This document shows positions 9,814-21,110 of a stretch of 64,000 nucleotides of DNA, one piece after another. The notes beneath the pieces are model-generated. The model had not been told where the DNA came from. It saw only the letters and a list, made by a program, of their open reading frames with translations, and did no database searches. Location: assembly GCA_963854835.1 (NCBI GenBank), contig OY978526.1:47335140-47399139 (forward strand), given 5' to 3'. The DNA comes from Megamerina dolium (lineage: Eukaryota > Arthropoda > Insecta > Diptera > Megamerinidae). The stretch's first letter is position 1; each line of letters opens with the position of its first letter. The translations under genes and the position numbers were made by a program.

Positions 9814-11324
9814 TTTTTATATTTATAGTACAATATGTAATGTAAAAAGATGGTGTCTCCTGTTGTAGTAAGGGCATCCTTAACTATCCTTAGGTATCCT
9901 TTAAACTAACCAACGATAGAAATATTCTCGCTGTTCTCTCATTATGCTAACATAGTGACATTTTGAGTGGCATGTTAGTGAAATGGTATTGCATGCACCA
10001 CCCCACGTTCTACTCGCACTACGAGTGTAAGTTATATAGTAACTGTAGTTGCATTACTTTGTGGTGTTGTACCATGAAACGTGGCAATTTCTTACATTAA
10101 TGTGACATGAAAGGGCCAACAACAATGCATAGATGATAAGTGCTCGTTGTGAGAAGATATTAAAGCTGAAGTGCAGTATCAGTGTCAGCATATGATGCGC
10201 TAAGTAATACGTAGTTTGTTTGTTTCTGTAATATTATAAAATTCCACTAAATTGAAGACAACAATGCCATCCTACTGTATTTGGCACATAGTATAAATAT
10301 TTAGTATGTAGATGATCACACAAGTAACACATTGCACTTCGATAAGTCCATAGAAGCTAAATCCATTTCTCTGTTTTGCTTTTACGCTTTGTGAAAGCAA
10401 TTTTGGCTTAGGAATTATTCTTCTGCTCGTTACTGTTTTTGTGTCTATAAAAATGGCTTACAACATAGAAGCTACAAAATAAAAACTATGCTCTCAATCC
10501 TATAAGAATAATGCTTATTTAACAGATTCATTTAAACTGCTATTAGGAAGCATTACGGAAGCCTTACAGAAGCAAGCTCTTGCATTTATCGTTCTGGGCA
10601 TGTCTTTTATCTGACTATCAGTGTCTACTCTGAAAGCAGATTGTCAATACTAACTATACGAATTTAAAGTACTGACAATAGCCTATTACTTTGAAGGTAG
10701 GCTGTACCAATCTGTATACTTAAAAGCTATTTGCTGATTCTTTCTTGGTTTGATGGAAGCCATGAAGCCTATACCGACATAGTTTTCTATTTACTAGCTA
10801 TTCTCTATACGATATGTGTCATCGCCAAGTTGAAATGGTGAAATTGACATTTTATCATGAAAGTGGTATTATGTTGTTGGTTACACTCGTTCTTATGAAT
10901 ATACACTCCATGGTATATATAAAGTAACACTTTAAAACCTTAAACCAGTTTAGGACACGATCAAATAATGTCACCAAACATTTGAGTAATTATATCATGC
11001 AGAGGCAAATTTGAAGAGAAAATATAAGTGGCTATGCAACGTGATGCAAATGATAGATTCGAATTAAGTACGTCAGGACATACATAACATGATGGTGGTT
11101 GTCCTTGTAAATGAATCTGATAAATTACTTTATGACTTTAGAGCATTCATGTATCATGAACATGCATATACAAAAGGATGCTGTGATATATTTGCTCACC
11201 TCATGGCAACGAATAATTCCTTAGAGGGAGAAGGAGAGTGGTAAAGGGGCTCTATGGTTATGGAGAACTAAACTGAAAATGACTTCACATTCTTGATAGC
11301 ATGAAATATTTGTAATTAAAATAA
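9814..11324. other. Intergenic, no gene seen
   Basis: About 1.5 kb of AT-rich, apparently single-copy sequence. No open frame of note, no recognised repeat, no RNA gene. Confidence 0.5.
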
Positions 11325-12386
11325 CCTTACAGTCGGCTGGGGCCGACCAAATAATACCCTGCATATGTAGGTTTATATATATAAAGTTTGCTCGAATATC
11401 CACCTTTTTCTTTTATTTTCAATATTTTCTAATATATAAAGTTTTTATTTTCAATATTTTCTAATATATAAAGTTTGCTCGAATATCCACCTTTTTCTTT
11501 TATTTTCAATATTTTCTAATACACCCAAAATATGATTGATTTTGACGAAGTATTTGGGCGTGGCTTGCCTCTTTCTTATAAATCTAATTATCTTTGTAAT
11601 ATTAATCCACGCCTTAAATTTGGTTGTCCTACACTAAATAGTTCGTAAGTTATAGCGTGTAATTTTTTTTTTATTTCCACTACTTTGTATGGGAGCCACA
11701 TCAAGGAGTGCATACTCATTTTGTCAGATTATTTCGGACTACCATATTAATCCAAATGTCAATTATGTTCATTCTGGACAGAAGATTGCAGAAGTTACAG
11801 CTGTTCCCATTTAAAAGAAATTCAGTCATTTTGTGTGGGAGCTGCTATAAACAGTGGGCATGGCTGGCCCATTTCTTGTGAGTCTAGTTGCCCTTACAAT
11901 ACTAATCCACACCTTAAATCTTGTTGTTCTACGGTAAATGGTTTATAAGTTATGGCGCTTAAAAGTGTTTGTGTAATTCCCTCGGCTTTGTATGAAAGCC
12001 CCCATAATAAGTGGGCCAGATTGTTTCCGACTAGCATGTTAATCTGAATGTCAATTATGGTTATTCTAGACAGAAGATTACAGAAGTTACTGCTGTTTCA
12101 ATTTAAAAGAAGTACAAGCACTTTGTATGGGAGCTACTATAAAAAAGTAGGCGTGGCTAGCCCATTTCTGGCAATGTGCCAAATAGTATATTGTTGTCCC
12201 AAATGGTATATTAAGTGAGTTATAGTAAGTTAAAGATTTTGAAAATTCCGAGGTTGCATCGAAAATTTAAGCGACGCTGATCACGAATATATATAATTTT
12301 CTATACCTTCGGAGATTCCTTCAAGTGGTTGCAAAGATCTGACCGAAATGAATATACCTTAGATATGTATTATGCAGGGTATAATT
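11325..12386 (+). mobile_element. DINE-1-like (helentron-type) non-autonomous element, copy 1
   Basis: The left end has the hairpin GTCGGC-TGGG-GCCGAC followed by ATACCCTGCATATG. The right end has the inverse, TATGCAGGGTATAA. Inside are two diverged units of about 303 bp, each with TTTGTATGGGAGC and GTGGGCGTGG-like words, then TGATCACGAATATATA and a GGAGATTCCTTCAAGTGG block. Subterminal inverted repeats, a hairpin and GTGGGCGTGGC blocks are what I know of Drosophila DINE-1/INE-1 elements. The left end also has small tandem duplications (about 11375-11520). No protein is encoded. Confidence 0.6.
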
Positions 12387-12418
12387 AGAAGAGAGTTATA
12401 GGTCATCATGAAAACATA

Positions 12419-12960
12419 TATTCTGTCAAATAAGTACCCGGAAATCCTCTTATTTATTTTCCCTCTGAGAATATTTCAAAAAAAAAATTTTCCCAGGTTG
12501 GCACAACTGTCAGCCACTATTCTGTGAATTTTTATTGCTATGTGTCATTTAGTTTGGTTACGGCGTCATTAGGAACAAGTCAACCTTTTGTGTGCGTTGC
12601 GATTTTTACTATGGATAAAAATATCGAACAAAGAGTTTGTGTGAAATTTTGTGTTTCAAACGAAATTTCTTGTGCCAAAACGTTGGAAATGTTGAAAAAA
12701 ACATTTGGTGATTCAACCATGTCGAAAACTCAAGTTTACGATTGGTATAAATCGTTCAAAGATAAATCGTATAAATCGCAACGCACACAAAAGGTTGACT
12801 TGTTCCTAATGACGCCGTAACCAAACTAAATGACACATAGCAATAAAAATTCACAGAATAGTGGCTGACAGTTGTGCCAACCTGGGAAAAAATTTTTTTT
12901 GAAATATTCTCAGAGGGAAAATTAAAAATGAGAGTTTCCGGGTACTTATTTGACAGAATG
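12419..12960 (+). mobile_element. Snap-back mariner MITE with 187-bp inverted repeats
   Basis: A 542-bp element flanked by TA on both sides (12417-12418 and 12961-12962). The left arm 12419-12605 and right arm 12773-12960 are inverted copies of each other with few differences, both starting at YATTCTGTCAAATAAGTACC. The unique centre of about 167 bp holds the start of a mariner transposase gene. The element looks like the 5' end of a full mariner joined to an inverted copy of its own first 187 bp. It cannot move without a transposase from elsewhere. Confidence 0.9.
12611..12820 (+). CDS. HTH-only mariner transposase fragment
   Basis: A 69-codon frame beginning MDKNIEQRVCVKFCVSNEIS and continuing through MSKTQVYDWYKSFKD. 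This matches the first helix-turn-helix of the mariner DNA-binding domain, which normally binds the element's own terminal repeats. After about residue 54 the frame runs into the right inverted repeat, adds a short foreign tail (QRTQKVDLFLMTP) and stops at a TAA encoded by that arm. The second HTH and the DD34D catalytic core are absent. If expressed, the product could bind but not cut; expression is not shown. The ATG lies just inside the end of the left arm, where the parent element's start codon would be. Confidence 0.6.
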   Translation: MDKNIEQRVCVKFCVSNEISCAKTLEMLKKTFGDSTMSKTQVYDWYKSFKDKSYKSQRTQKVDLFLMTP

Positions 12961-12962
12961 TA

Positions 12963-14847
12963 CATATCTATGTCGCGTAATATAAATATTTGTAAGTAAA
13001 AATAAAAATTTATTTTCAATATAGTGAATCTTCTTGTTATAGTTATTATATTTACATGAGAAGGAGGTTTAGAAGAAATTATCTTTGTATGAATTGCATC
13101 CTTATTATATACAATAGTTTAAATTTTCCATCACTCTTTCTGTAAGTGTCACTTACTTTCGATATGTTCCACTGGCAATGTCCACATACTCGTACATAAA
13201 GAGAGCCGCAATGCAGTTTCTTAACTTGCACATTAACCTTGGTAAATAAAGTTCTTGTCAGTTGTCAATTTATATTACTCTATTCATTTTTTACAATTGC
13301 TCTGGGTAATACTAAAACGTACAATTCATAGATACATAAATTATTTAGAGTTATTAGTAAGAAATATTTATTTATTTACAGAAATACAAAATTACATGTA
13401 TATATAATAGCTTCTTAAAGTATTTTGTTACCCTTGAAATGAATGCAATTCATTTAAACATTACAATATTTCTTTACTATGCAACAATTTAAACCAGCAA
13501 TTTTATTTAAACTCCTCTTAACTGTGGCATTTTTCACTACATTATACAAATATATACTTCTTTACATAATTTATTTATTTATTTTTGCTTCTCATAACCG
13601 ACATGAATTCGAGTTTACCACTTTTCTTTTGATGCAATGCTCAAGCATCTATCCATCCAATTACGACAATTTGCTACAAAATTACCTTGCCACCTAGTTA
13701 ACTTATAACATCATACCATAATTGGCATTAAACAGTCGCTACCAAGCAAAAAATATTAAGCACATTGTCGCAATACTTATAGACGGTATTTTTTTTCCCA
13801 TCGCTTTTCAACTGTAGTAGTAGTATATACAGTAGTATATACAAGTATTTTGCAATACTCGTGCATGTTTTTTTTTTACTCTACTACTTCAAGTCAACTC
13901 GTTAAAAGTAATTTTTGTTGAATTGCCTTTGTATAGAATATTTTATTTACTTTCGTTTCAATTTTTTCACTAATATAACAATAGTAAATGGTAGATGGGC
14001 TTATCATCATCAACGTAACTTTACATTGTACTTTTTTCCATTATTTTTCAATTTTTTCGGTTCGTAGTTTATCCATCGCCAAGTTTCTATTATATGAAAA
14101 ATTGGTCGTATTTTGTTACAGGAACAAGAGACTTTTAAATGATTACGCTTCGGATAGTATATTACATAAAATTGGAATTAACTTCTTGTTTTTTTTTTTT
14201 TTTTTCTTACAAAGAGAGAACAGATAATTATAAAATACTTTATCGTTATAAATACTCCAATATGTGCACGAAATAAGTTTTGTGTGTGTCTTTATGATGC
14301 AAATGTCAGATGTTATGTTGATTGAGATGTTTGGAATTTATCCCAAAATGATTTGTTATGACTCTTGAAAACAAAAGCAAAAACATTTCGCAAAAAGGTG
14401 CTACGCACTTTAGAAACCTTGATTATAAAATTCAACGCAAAAACAAATAAAAATCATGAAACTATCATAAAATATTAATTATTGTTAAGCACGTTTTTAC
14501 ATTTGTTCTATGTTTACATTACTTATCTAATTCGAAACAAGTGTGCAGTATGTCACTATTACTTATCAAAATAGAAATATTTTTACAATGCTTATGGAAG
14601 CACTTGAAATTTTAATTACAAGTTTTATGTCAAGTGCAAAATACGTTTCCAATTTTAATTGAAAGCAAATAATAATATATGATTAAAATGCCTATGCGAA
14701 ACACTCGGAATCGAAGTTGAGAATTTTATTTTTATAAAAATTGTTTGCTTTGCTCAGAATTAAAAATTAATTTAGATTTGGTGCTTAGAAATAAGAGTTA
14801 TATTTAATTATATATAATTATTATATAATTATATAATTAAGGAACAC
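12963..14847. other. Intergenic, no gene seen
   Basis: Very AT-rich with T-runs and ATTT-type tracts. A few 70-80 codon frames rich in Phe, Leu and Tyr look like composition artefacts. Confidence 0.5.
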
Positions 14848-15966
14848 TTTTGAAGAAAAAAAGTATTGCTCAGCTGTCTTTCTTGATATCACTCAAGCTT
14901 TCGATAAAGTATGGCACTATTTCCTTATTTACAAACTCAAACTATTACTGCCTGCAAATGTCTCCTCATTGCTTAGTAGCTACCTCTCGAAAAGACAATT
15001 TCTCGTACATCACAAGGATTACACAACAAATCCATTGGATATTCACGCTGGCGTTCCTCAAGGAAGCGTTTTGGGTCCCTTACTGTATCTCTTATACACT
15101 TCAGATATGCCCAACAATAACTATACATTCATATCGACCTTTGCTGATGATACGGCAATATTGTGCTCTCGCTCTAACCCCATAGAAGCTACTAAACTCC
15201 TGCAGACTCATGTCGATGCTCTCGAAATCTGGCTATCAAAATGGCGTATAAAATTCAATGAATCAAAGAGCGTACATGTAACCTTCACGCTAAGGCCAGA
15301 TACATGTCCCCCACTTAAAATTAATGGCCAATCAGTTCCACAATGTTCCTCAACAAAGTACTTGGGTATTCACCTCGACAGAAGGTTGACCTGGAAAAAT
15401 CACATAGAGGCAAAGAAAACTCAGATCAAGCTTAAAATTAATCAGTTATGGTGGCTGTTACACAGCTGTTGAATCTCGAATACAAAGTGCTATTATATAA
15501 AGCAATCCTGAAGCCAATCTGGACTTATGGTATTCAGTTTTGGGGCACCGCATCTCCCTTAAATATCGAAAAATTGCAGCGAATACAATCCAAGTGTTTG
15601 CGAATTATTGTAAACGCGCCTTGGTATATGAGGAACGTTAACATCCATCGAGATTTAAATGTATCCACAATTTCTGAGGAAGTTGCAATGTCCTGCAGAA
15701 GCTACATTCAAAAATTACAAAATCATCCGAATCCCCTTGCTAGGCAATTGTTGCTGAGCAAGGGGCATCGTCGATTAAAAAGAAAAGACACACTGAATAT
15801 GCTGTAAAATTGCTACATCTCGCGACTCACCAAATTGTGATGGAACGTAGGGGATATCACATAATTTTATTTAGTTTGTAAGATTTGAATACTTATTGTT
15901 AGTTTCTTGTATTTAAGAAAGATTCAATAAAAAAAAAATAAGCTAACAAAAAAAAAAAAAAAAAAA
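14848..15966 (+). mobile_element. Jockey-clade LINE, 5'-truncated, copy 2
   Basis: Plus-strand copy ending in a poly(A) tract at 15928-15967 after AATAAA-like sequence (CAATAAAA). The 12-bp word ATTTAATTATAT occurs at 14802-14813 and again at 15967-15978, a possible target duplication, but the flanks are so AT-rich that this is weak. The insertion starts inside the RT palm domain, so endonuclease and fingers were never copied here. Confidence 0.88.
14852..15807 (+). pseudogene. Jockey reverse transcriptase, 3' half
   Basis: Frame one (14852-15472) begins EEKKYCSAVFLDITQAFDKV, then DIHAGVPQGSVLGPLLYLLY, FADDTAIL (catalytic Asp pair, about 15139-15162) and YLGIHLDRRLTWKNHI. Near 15450-15475 one shift moves the frame to 15448-15807, which carries the C-terminal IWTYGIQFWGTASPLNIEKL and a basic end. 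It is homologous over its length to the minus-strand copy at 4907-6560 and less decayed, with one frameshift and no other stop seen. Confidence 0.87.
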
Positions 15967-16131
15967 ATTTAATTATATTTTGCATTTACTTTTGAAATAG
16001 TCATTAATTCGGTTCCGATAAATACATAATTTGTCTTTAGTATTATTGAACATAGAAAGTATTTGAGTTAATTGCTTACTTAAGTACATAAATAATCGTA
16101 TATAATAGAAAAATCGACATCATTTACCAGT

Positions 16132-16680
16132 TCACTGCACATTTATACACTGCCGTATTTGACGCCATAATTCCCAATCGAAACAACCTAAATAGCCATC
16201 TTGTTTTACGAATGCCTTACCCTCTGGACATGAGAGTAATACTGGTACAGCATTTGAGGTGGTGCAAATATAATATTGTGTTGGCGTTAGACTCGGTTGG
16301 GGTTGTTGTAAATTTTGACTTAGGCATGGGCCCACAGTATTTTTGTACACACAATTTGAATCAACATTAGTCAGTGGAAGACAACCAGAAACAGTTGTAT
16401 TCTTTACAAAAAGAGTATTTTCAGGGCAATCTTGCTCAATAGCAGTATTGGTGCCGGGTATGCAGAAATAGAATTTAGTACCATCTTCAGAACCCCACAA
16501 TTCATTTTTGAAACGACAGCCTTCAACGACATGATCATCTTTCCTTATTGGAAATATTCTCGTAGCAGCACTGACTAATATTATGGACGCGGTGATTATT
16601 AATGCTATGTGTAGAGATAACACATTACACAGTGAAACAAAATTTAGTTTTGTAATCGGATTAGTCTTTTCATATTTATT
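16132..16680 (-). CDS. Secreted two-domain peritrophin-like (CBM14) protein, 5' end unresolved
   Basis: The only convincing host gene. Counting from the codon at 16621-16623, residues 1-20 are a strong hydrophobic signal segment (LHIALIITASIILVSA). Ten Cys follow in two sets of five: 36, 54, 66, 81, 91 and 100, 120, 132, 147, 159. Each domain has the aromatic-aromatic-x-Cys (FYFC, YYIC) and Cys-Pro-Glu blocks of Peritrophin-A chitin-binding domains, which bind chitin in cuticle or gut lining. In both, the second of the usual six Cys is replaced (Gly48, Pro114 region). The frame stays open upstream to a TAG at 16681-16683 but has no in-frame ATG; the codon at 16623 is GTG. An upstream exon is likely, since that TAG overlaps a possible TTACTTTAG splice acceptor. 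Loss of the start is the alternative. Chitin binding itself is inferred. Confidence 0.72.
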   Translation of the reverse strand, partial: NKYEKTNPITKLNFVSLCNVLSLHIALIITASIILVSAATRIFPIRKDDHVVEGCRFKNELWGSEDGTKFYFCIPGTNTAIEQDCPENTLFVKNTTVSGCLPLTNVDSNCVYKNTVGPCLSQNLQQPQPSLTPTQYYICTTSNAVPVLLSCPEGKAFVKQDGYLGCFDWELWRQIRQCINVQ

Positions 16681-16683
16681 CTA

Positions 16684-17619
16684 AAGTAATTTTATGTCAC
16701 TGAGCTTGCTGAGAAAACATCCTTCATCGAAACCGTTCAGACGATTTACTCACACCAACGAATAGTCTCGGCAGCTAACTATTGTCCCTTTAAACACTTG
16801 TCTTAAGACAATCAACAGAAAACGATGCATAATGGATGAGCGTAATTTATTTTGTAGCTTAATATTCATAAGAAAAACTCAATAAAACAGAATAGTGAGA
16901 AACAAAATAGAATAAAAAAGTTGCTCTATTTGAGTTCTTTGAAAAATAACGATTTTATTGATGGAGCAAACGTTTTGTCATATTAGCGATTAGTGTCACA
17001 AAAATTACTTTAAAATACATGTAAATTTACTACTCTGAATTGTTTTATTTTGTACCAGTAACATACCTTTAATCATTTTTGAATTTGTACTATTAAGCGA
17101 TACGTTCGATATTAACGCACTGAAAAAACTATTGCCACAAATTTATCAACAGTCAATTATATGCTTCCATAAGTACATGAGCATAAACGAAATCTTATTT
17201 TTGGCTTATCTCTTTATTCTACTTTCTTCCGTTCCTATTAGGATTGCCTCACATTATCCATTTTTTGAGAAATATTGACTCGTTGTGAGTAATCGTTAGT
17301 ACTTGTTAATGCAAAATATTACTCATTAACTGTCATGTTGTTTTTGTTTACGATAAGAACGGCTGGTTGGCTAATAAAAATTGAATAAAATGTTGTTACT
17401 GTGTCATTGCTTTATGTCATGGAAAAGATTGTGACAAGCATTCCATAGAAACGTTTTTATAATCATAATAAAGTTTGGAGAAAAGCAATAAAGTTATTAT
17501 AGAAGATGTATATTACTATATTCCAAGTTCTACTTAACTCGAAGAACAATGTCGCAACTCCAATTCAATATAACAAAGAGTTAGTGCTCAAATATAATAT
17601 TTTCGGAGCAAGCGTTGAA
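16684..17619. other. Intergenic or upstream region of the CBM14-type gene
   Basis: AT-rich, no repeats recognised. If the gene has a first exon it should lie here on the minus strand, but I could not pick out a convincing signal-peptide start with a donor site. Confidence 0.4.
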
Positions 17620-17831
17620 TAACACGTATAGTAAAAGAAACAAAAAAATTTCTTTGTATAGAGTTTTTTTTTGTGATTTAAAAACCCACAAATTTTCTAT
17701 CGCTAAAGCCCATATAAGGTGTGACTCAAGGTCAAAGTTCAAATTTGCGACCGAAATTATTCAATAAATTTACAATTTTTTTACAAGATAGATATCAAAA
17801 AAAAGATCTTCCTAATACATTTTCAGTAATA

Positions 17832-17895
<64 letters not shown>

Positions 17896-17915
17896 ATGTA
17901 TATATATATATATAA

Positions 17916-17946
<31 letters not shown>

Positions 17947-17989
17947 CATATATATATGTATATATATATACATATATATGTATATATAC

Positions 17990-18070
<81 letters not shown>

Positions 18071-19195
18071 AAAAGTAATGTTAAAAACAGAAATTCAAAA
18101 TAATTTTTTTAACCGCTTTTTTTTCGGAAAATAGTTACTATTATAGGCCCGACGCTGGCTTCGCGACCATCATTCTTTTCAAATAGTTACATTTATCACT
18201 ATGATTCACCTATGTCTCATTACTTTTCCCGAATACACTTAATTGCAGAAGATAAAGTAGGAAGATAAAGAAATATTAAAAATACGTAAAAATTACAACA
18301 ACAACAAAAAGGAAATATATTTAATACACCATTGGAAAGGTAATTGTATTGCTCCTAATTTGGTGCTGAATTTTCGATAGGTTAATTGTGCTTATTTTCG
18401 AAAAAAATTTGTACAAATATTTATTTTTGATAATACCTTTTAAAATGTAAAAAAACGGTTTCGCGACCATCAGAACTTTCGGATAAAACTGTTTCTTAAT
18501 AGCAGGACGCAAAAAAATAATCCTTATAGGACCGACGACCATCAATATTTTCGGATAGAAGACTTTTGATAGCCGGCATTCGGCCAGGCGAAAATAAAAT
18601 AACCCTTATAGGCACGACGCTGACTTCGCGAATATCAGTATTGTCACATAAGTCTTTTTTGATAGCCGTAATTTCTATTGCATCTTTTATTCCAAAATTC
18701 TGATGATCGCGAAACTAAATTTGTAGAAGGCCATCCATATTGAAAAAATTTTATGTAGCATAAATGTAAAAAAACATTAAAAATATATAGATATTTTCTA
18801 GATATATATATAGATAGAGATATTTTTATACACCATAGAAAAGGTAATTTTATGGACTTTAATATGGCTCTATTTTTTTTATATTTTAGTAATGAATATT
18901 ATATTTTAAAAAATATAAAAATCTGTTAAAAAAAATGTTTAATGTAAAAAAAGGTATAAAATGTTATATATCACTAAATAAGACTTTTCTTTTGATGCCT
19001 ATATTGTAAGGAAAAATTTCAAATTTATTGAGTAAATTCGATCGTAAATTTGAAGTTTGACCTCAAGCCACGCCTTATATGGGCATTAGCTACAAAAATG
19101 TTGGTTTTTTATATTCACGAAAACAGGCTATATACGAAGACATTTTTGCTTTCTTTTTTCCCCTTAAGTAGACTATTCTACAGTTATGGCCTATT
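17620..19195. mobile_element. Foldback element A with long inverted repeats
   Basis: The left end (about 17620-17840) and the reverse complement of the right end (about 18960-19190) are homologous: both read GCCCATATAAGG-GTG, then a RAGGTCAAA-TTCAAATTT block, then an A/T block. The same sequence forms the arms of element B at 54710-56294. The centre holds decayed copies of the GC-rich modules that are tandem in element B (CCCGACGCTGGCTTCGCGACC near 18148 and relatives near 18525, 18570 and 18610). A large TA-rich microsatellite sits at the inner edge of the left arm. No protein is encoded. Confidence 0.65.
17838..18067. repeat. TA-rich compound microsatellite
   Basis: About 230 bp of (TA)n with TATACA, TATGTA and a short GT run. 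Open frames across it encode only Tyr/Ile/Val/His repeats and are artefacts. Confidence 0.95.
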
Positions 19196-19457
19196 TTCTT
19201 TGTAATAAAGTTAAAACTGTTAAAATAAACCAATACACAATAACACAACCAATACAGTGTTGATGAAATATAAAACAAATGATTTTGCCATAAGAAAAGC
19301 GTCCATCATAAAACGAAGTTATATTATATATTAAGACCTATACGGTTATTATACGCACACTTCTAGATAAACTTTTAACTGAATCTAACAACTTTTTATT
19401 AATTTCACACGAACATTCATAAATCTCATCTTTGTCATAATCATCATTACATACATA
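19196..19457. other. Short spacer
   Basis: AT-rich, nothing recognised, between foldback A and the Tc1 element. Confidence 0.5.
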
Positions 19458-21108
19458 CAGTGGCTCCCAGCTTATTTCGTACAGTGACAGTTTAAAAATT
19501 GCTGCAGTCGTAATTCCTAATATAGCAAAAATTTGAACAAAATATAAATGCCATTTTTGAAAGGAAGGTTTGTTTTTTATTTTCCAAAATTTACTTTTTC
19601 AAAATTTTAGTTTTTGACACTATAAAAAAATAAAATAAGAAAAAAATAGGAAAATTCATGTCACAGCTTATTTCGTACAGTCTCTTTAAGTTCAAACTAA
19701 AAACAAAGTAAGTTGATTTTAATATTTAGTATGACATCCCTTAGCGTTAATGACAGCCTGGAGTCTACTTGGCATTGAATCCACCAATTTTTGAGTGATG
19801 TCTGGTGTGATTTTTTTCCATTCCTCCATCAGTACCTTCTTTAGGTCTTGCTTATTAGAAATCTTGTGTGTTCTTATTTTATTGTCCAAAATAGACTAAA
19901 GATTTTCAATCACATTCATGTCAGGTGACTGTGGTGGTGGAGACATCAAGTGTGAGCAGTTCAAATAAGCCAAGATTGCACAATCCCAGATTTATGTTTT
20001 GGGTCATTATCTTGGTAATACCGAAATTCTTCCCGCAAACCCAGTTTGTCTGCACTTTGAAGTAAATTGTTTTTCAGAATCTCGAGGTACTTCATTTTGT
20101 CCATTGTTCCCTCAATAAAAACCAATTCACCTACTCCGGCTGCTGACATACAGGCCCAAACCATCACGCTACCGCCACCATGCTTCACTGTGGGCTTAAG
20201 GTTCTCCTTGTTTAGCTCGGTATTAGCTTTACGCCAAACATATGACATTCCGTCCGAGCCAAAAATATTAAACTTAGACTCATCCGCGAAAATAACGGTA
20301 TTCCAGAACGCAGGAGTATTAATAATATGCTCTTTGGCGAAGTCAAGTCGGCGTTGTATATTCATTTTCGAAATGAATGGTTTCTTTCGGGCTACTCGAC
20401 CGTTCAAGTCATGATTGCGCAGCACACGTCGGACAGTTTCAGCACTGGATGATTTTCCTATTTCACGCTGAACCTCTGCAGCCAACTTCGGAGCGGATAA
20501 CTTTGGATTTTTCTTAATTTTTCGTACAATATAACGCTCGTCTGATGCGTTGAAAATCTTATTAGGTGCTTCTCTGCCCTTGTTCTCCAACCGATTTTCG
20601 CGAACGAAGCGTTGAATGATGTATTGGACAGTTGAGGCACTTAAATTTGTCATTTCAGCAATTTTTCGCACACTCTGACCTTTCCTAAAATGGTTAATTA
20701 CCAGTTTACGCTGTTCCATCGTTGTACGATGACCCATAAAGCTAAATGTTTAATTTACAGCACTTTAACTATTTAAAATAATAATAATAAAAATTGTTAT
20801 AATAGTTAAAAAGGTCCAAAAACTCATACAATTCAAAAAAACTTTGTAACTGCGCGGCAGAATGAAACTTACTTACATTGAAGTTTGTGTACGAAATAAG
20901 ATGTGAGCTGAAAATCAGCTGATCAATAGTTTTTCTCTCTTGCATAACAAAAAGAAAAATTTTTGGGGTTCCCCGTTTTCTTATTAGGTTTATTAAACAC
21001 ATACACAGACGTCTACATTCAAAACTTATCGATAAGTTTTTTAGTTTCGATGTTACAGCCATGTACATAAAAATATATACACTGTACGAAATAAGCTGTG
21101 AGCCACTG
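19458..21108 (-). mobile_element. Tc1-family transposon with IR/DR ends, nearly intact
   Basis: 1651 bp flanked by TA (19456-19457 and 21109-21110). Both ends start CAGTGGCTCMCAGCTTATTT. The core CAGCTTATTTCGTACAGT occurs four times: at each outer end and again about 200 bp inside each end (near 19662-19680, and inverted with some changes near 20883-20905). This is the IR/DR arrangement of Sleeping Beauty, Minos and Bari3-type elements, where transposase binds an outer and an inner site at each end. The transposase gene lies on the minus strand with two inactivating changes. The preservation suggests a young insertion. Confidence 0.92.
19719..20737 (-). pseudogene. Tc1-family transposase, one frameshift and one nonsense
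   Basis: Starts at a good ATG (20735-20737). In order: the paired-like HTH (MEQRKLVINHFRKGQSVRKI, about residues 7-60), a second HTH to about 120, then the catalytic core with FADESKFNIFG (first Asp), the GGGSVMVWACMS block, and YYQDNDPKHKSG (second Asp). A missing G at 19961-19964 turns a Trp codon into a TGA stop. In the next frame the gene continues through SPPPQSPDMNVIEN (the Glu, 34 residues after the second Asp, hence DD34E), meets one TAG at 19896-19898 in place of Trp, and ends at 19719. Total length corresponds to about 339 codons, normal for Tc1. Inactive as read, unless the base loss is a sequence error. Confidence 0.92.
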
Positions 21109-21110
21109 TA

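Noticed and set aside
13479..14227. Hydrophobic plus-strand frames that could be read as membrane proteins
   Set aside because: T-run driven Phe/Leu stretches, short, and with no promoter or relatives.
17721..18103. Overlapping open frames on both strands across the TA-rich block
   Set aside because: They encode only Tyr/Ile/Val/His repeats from a dinucleotide microsatellite.
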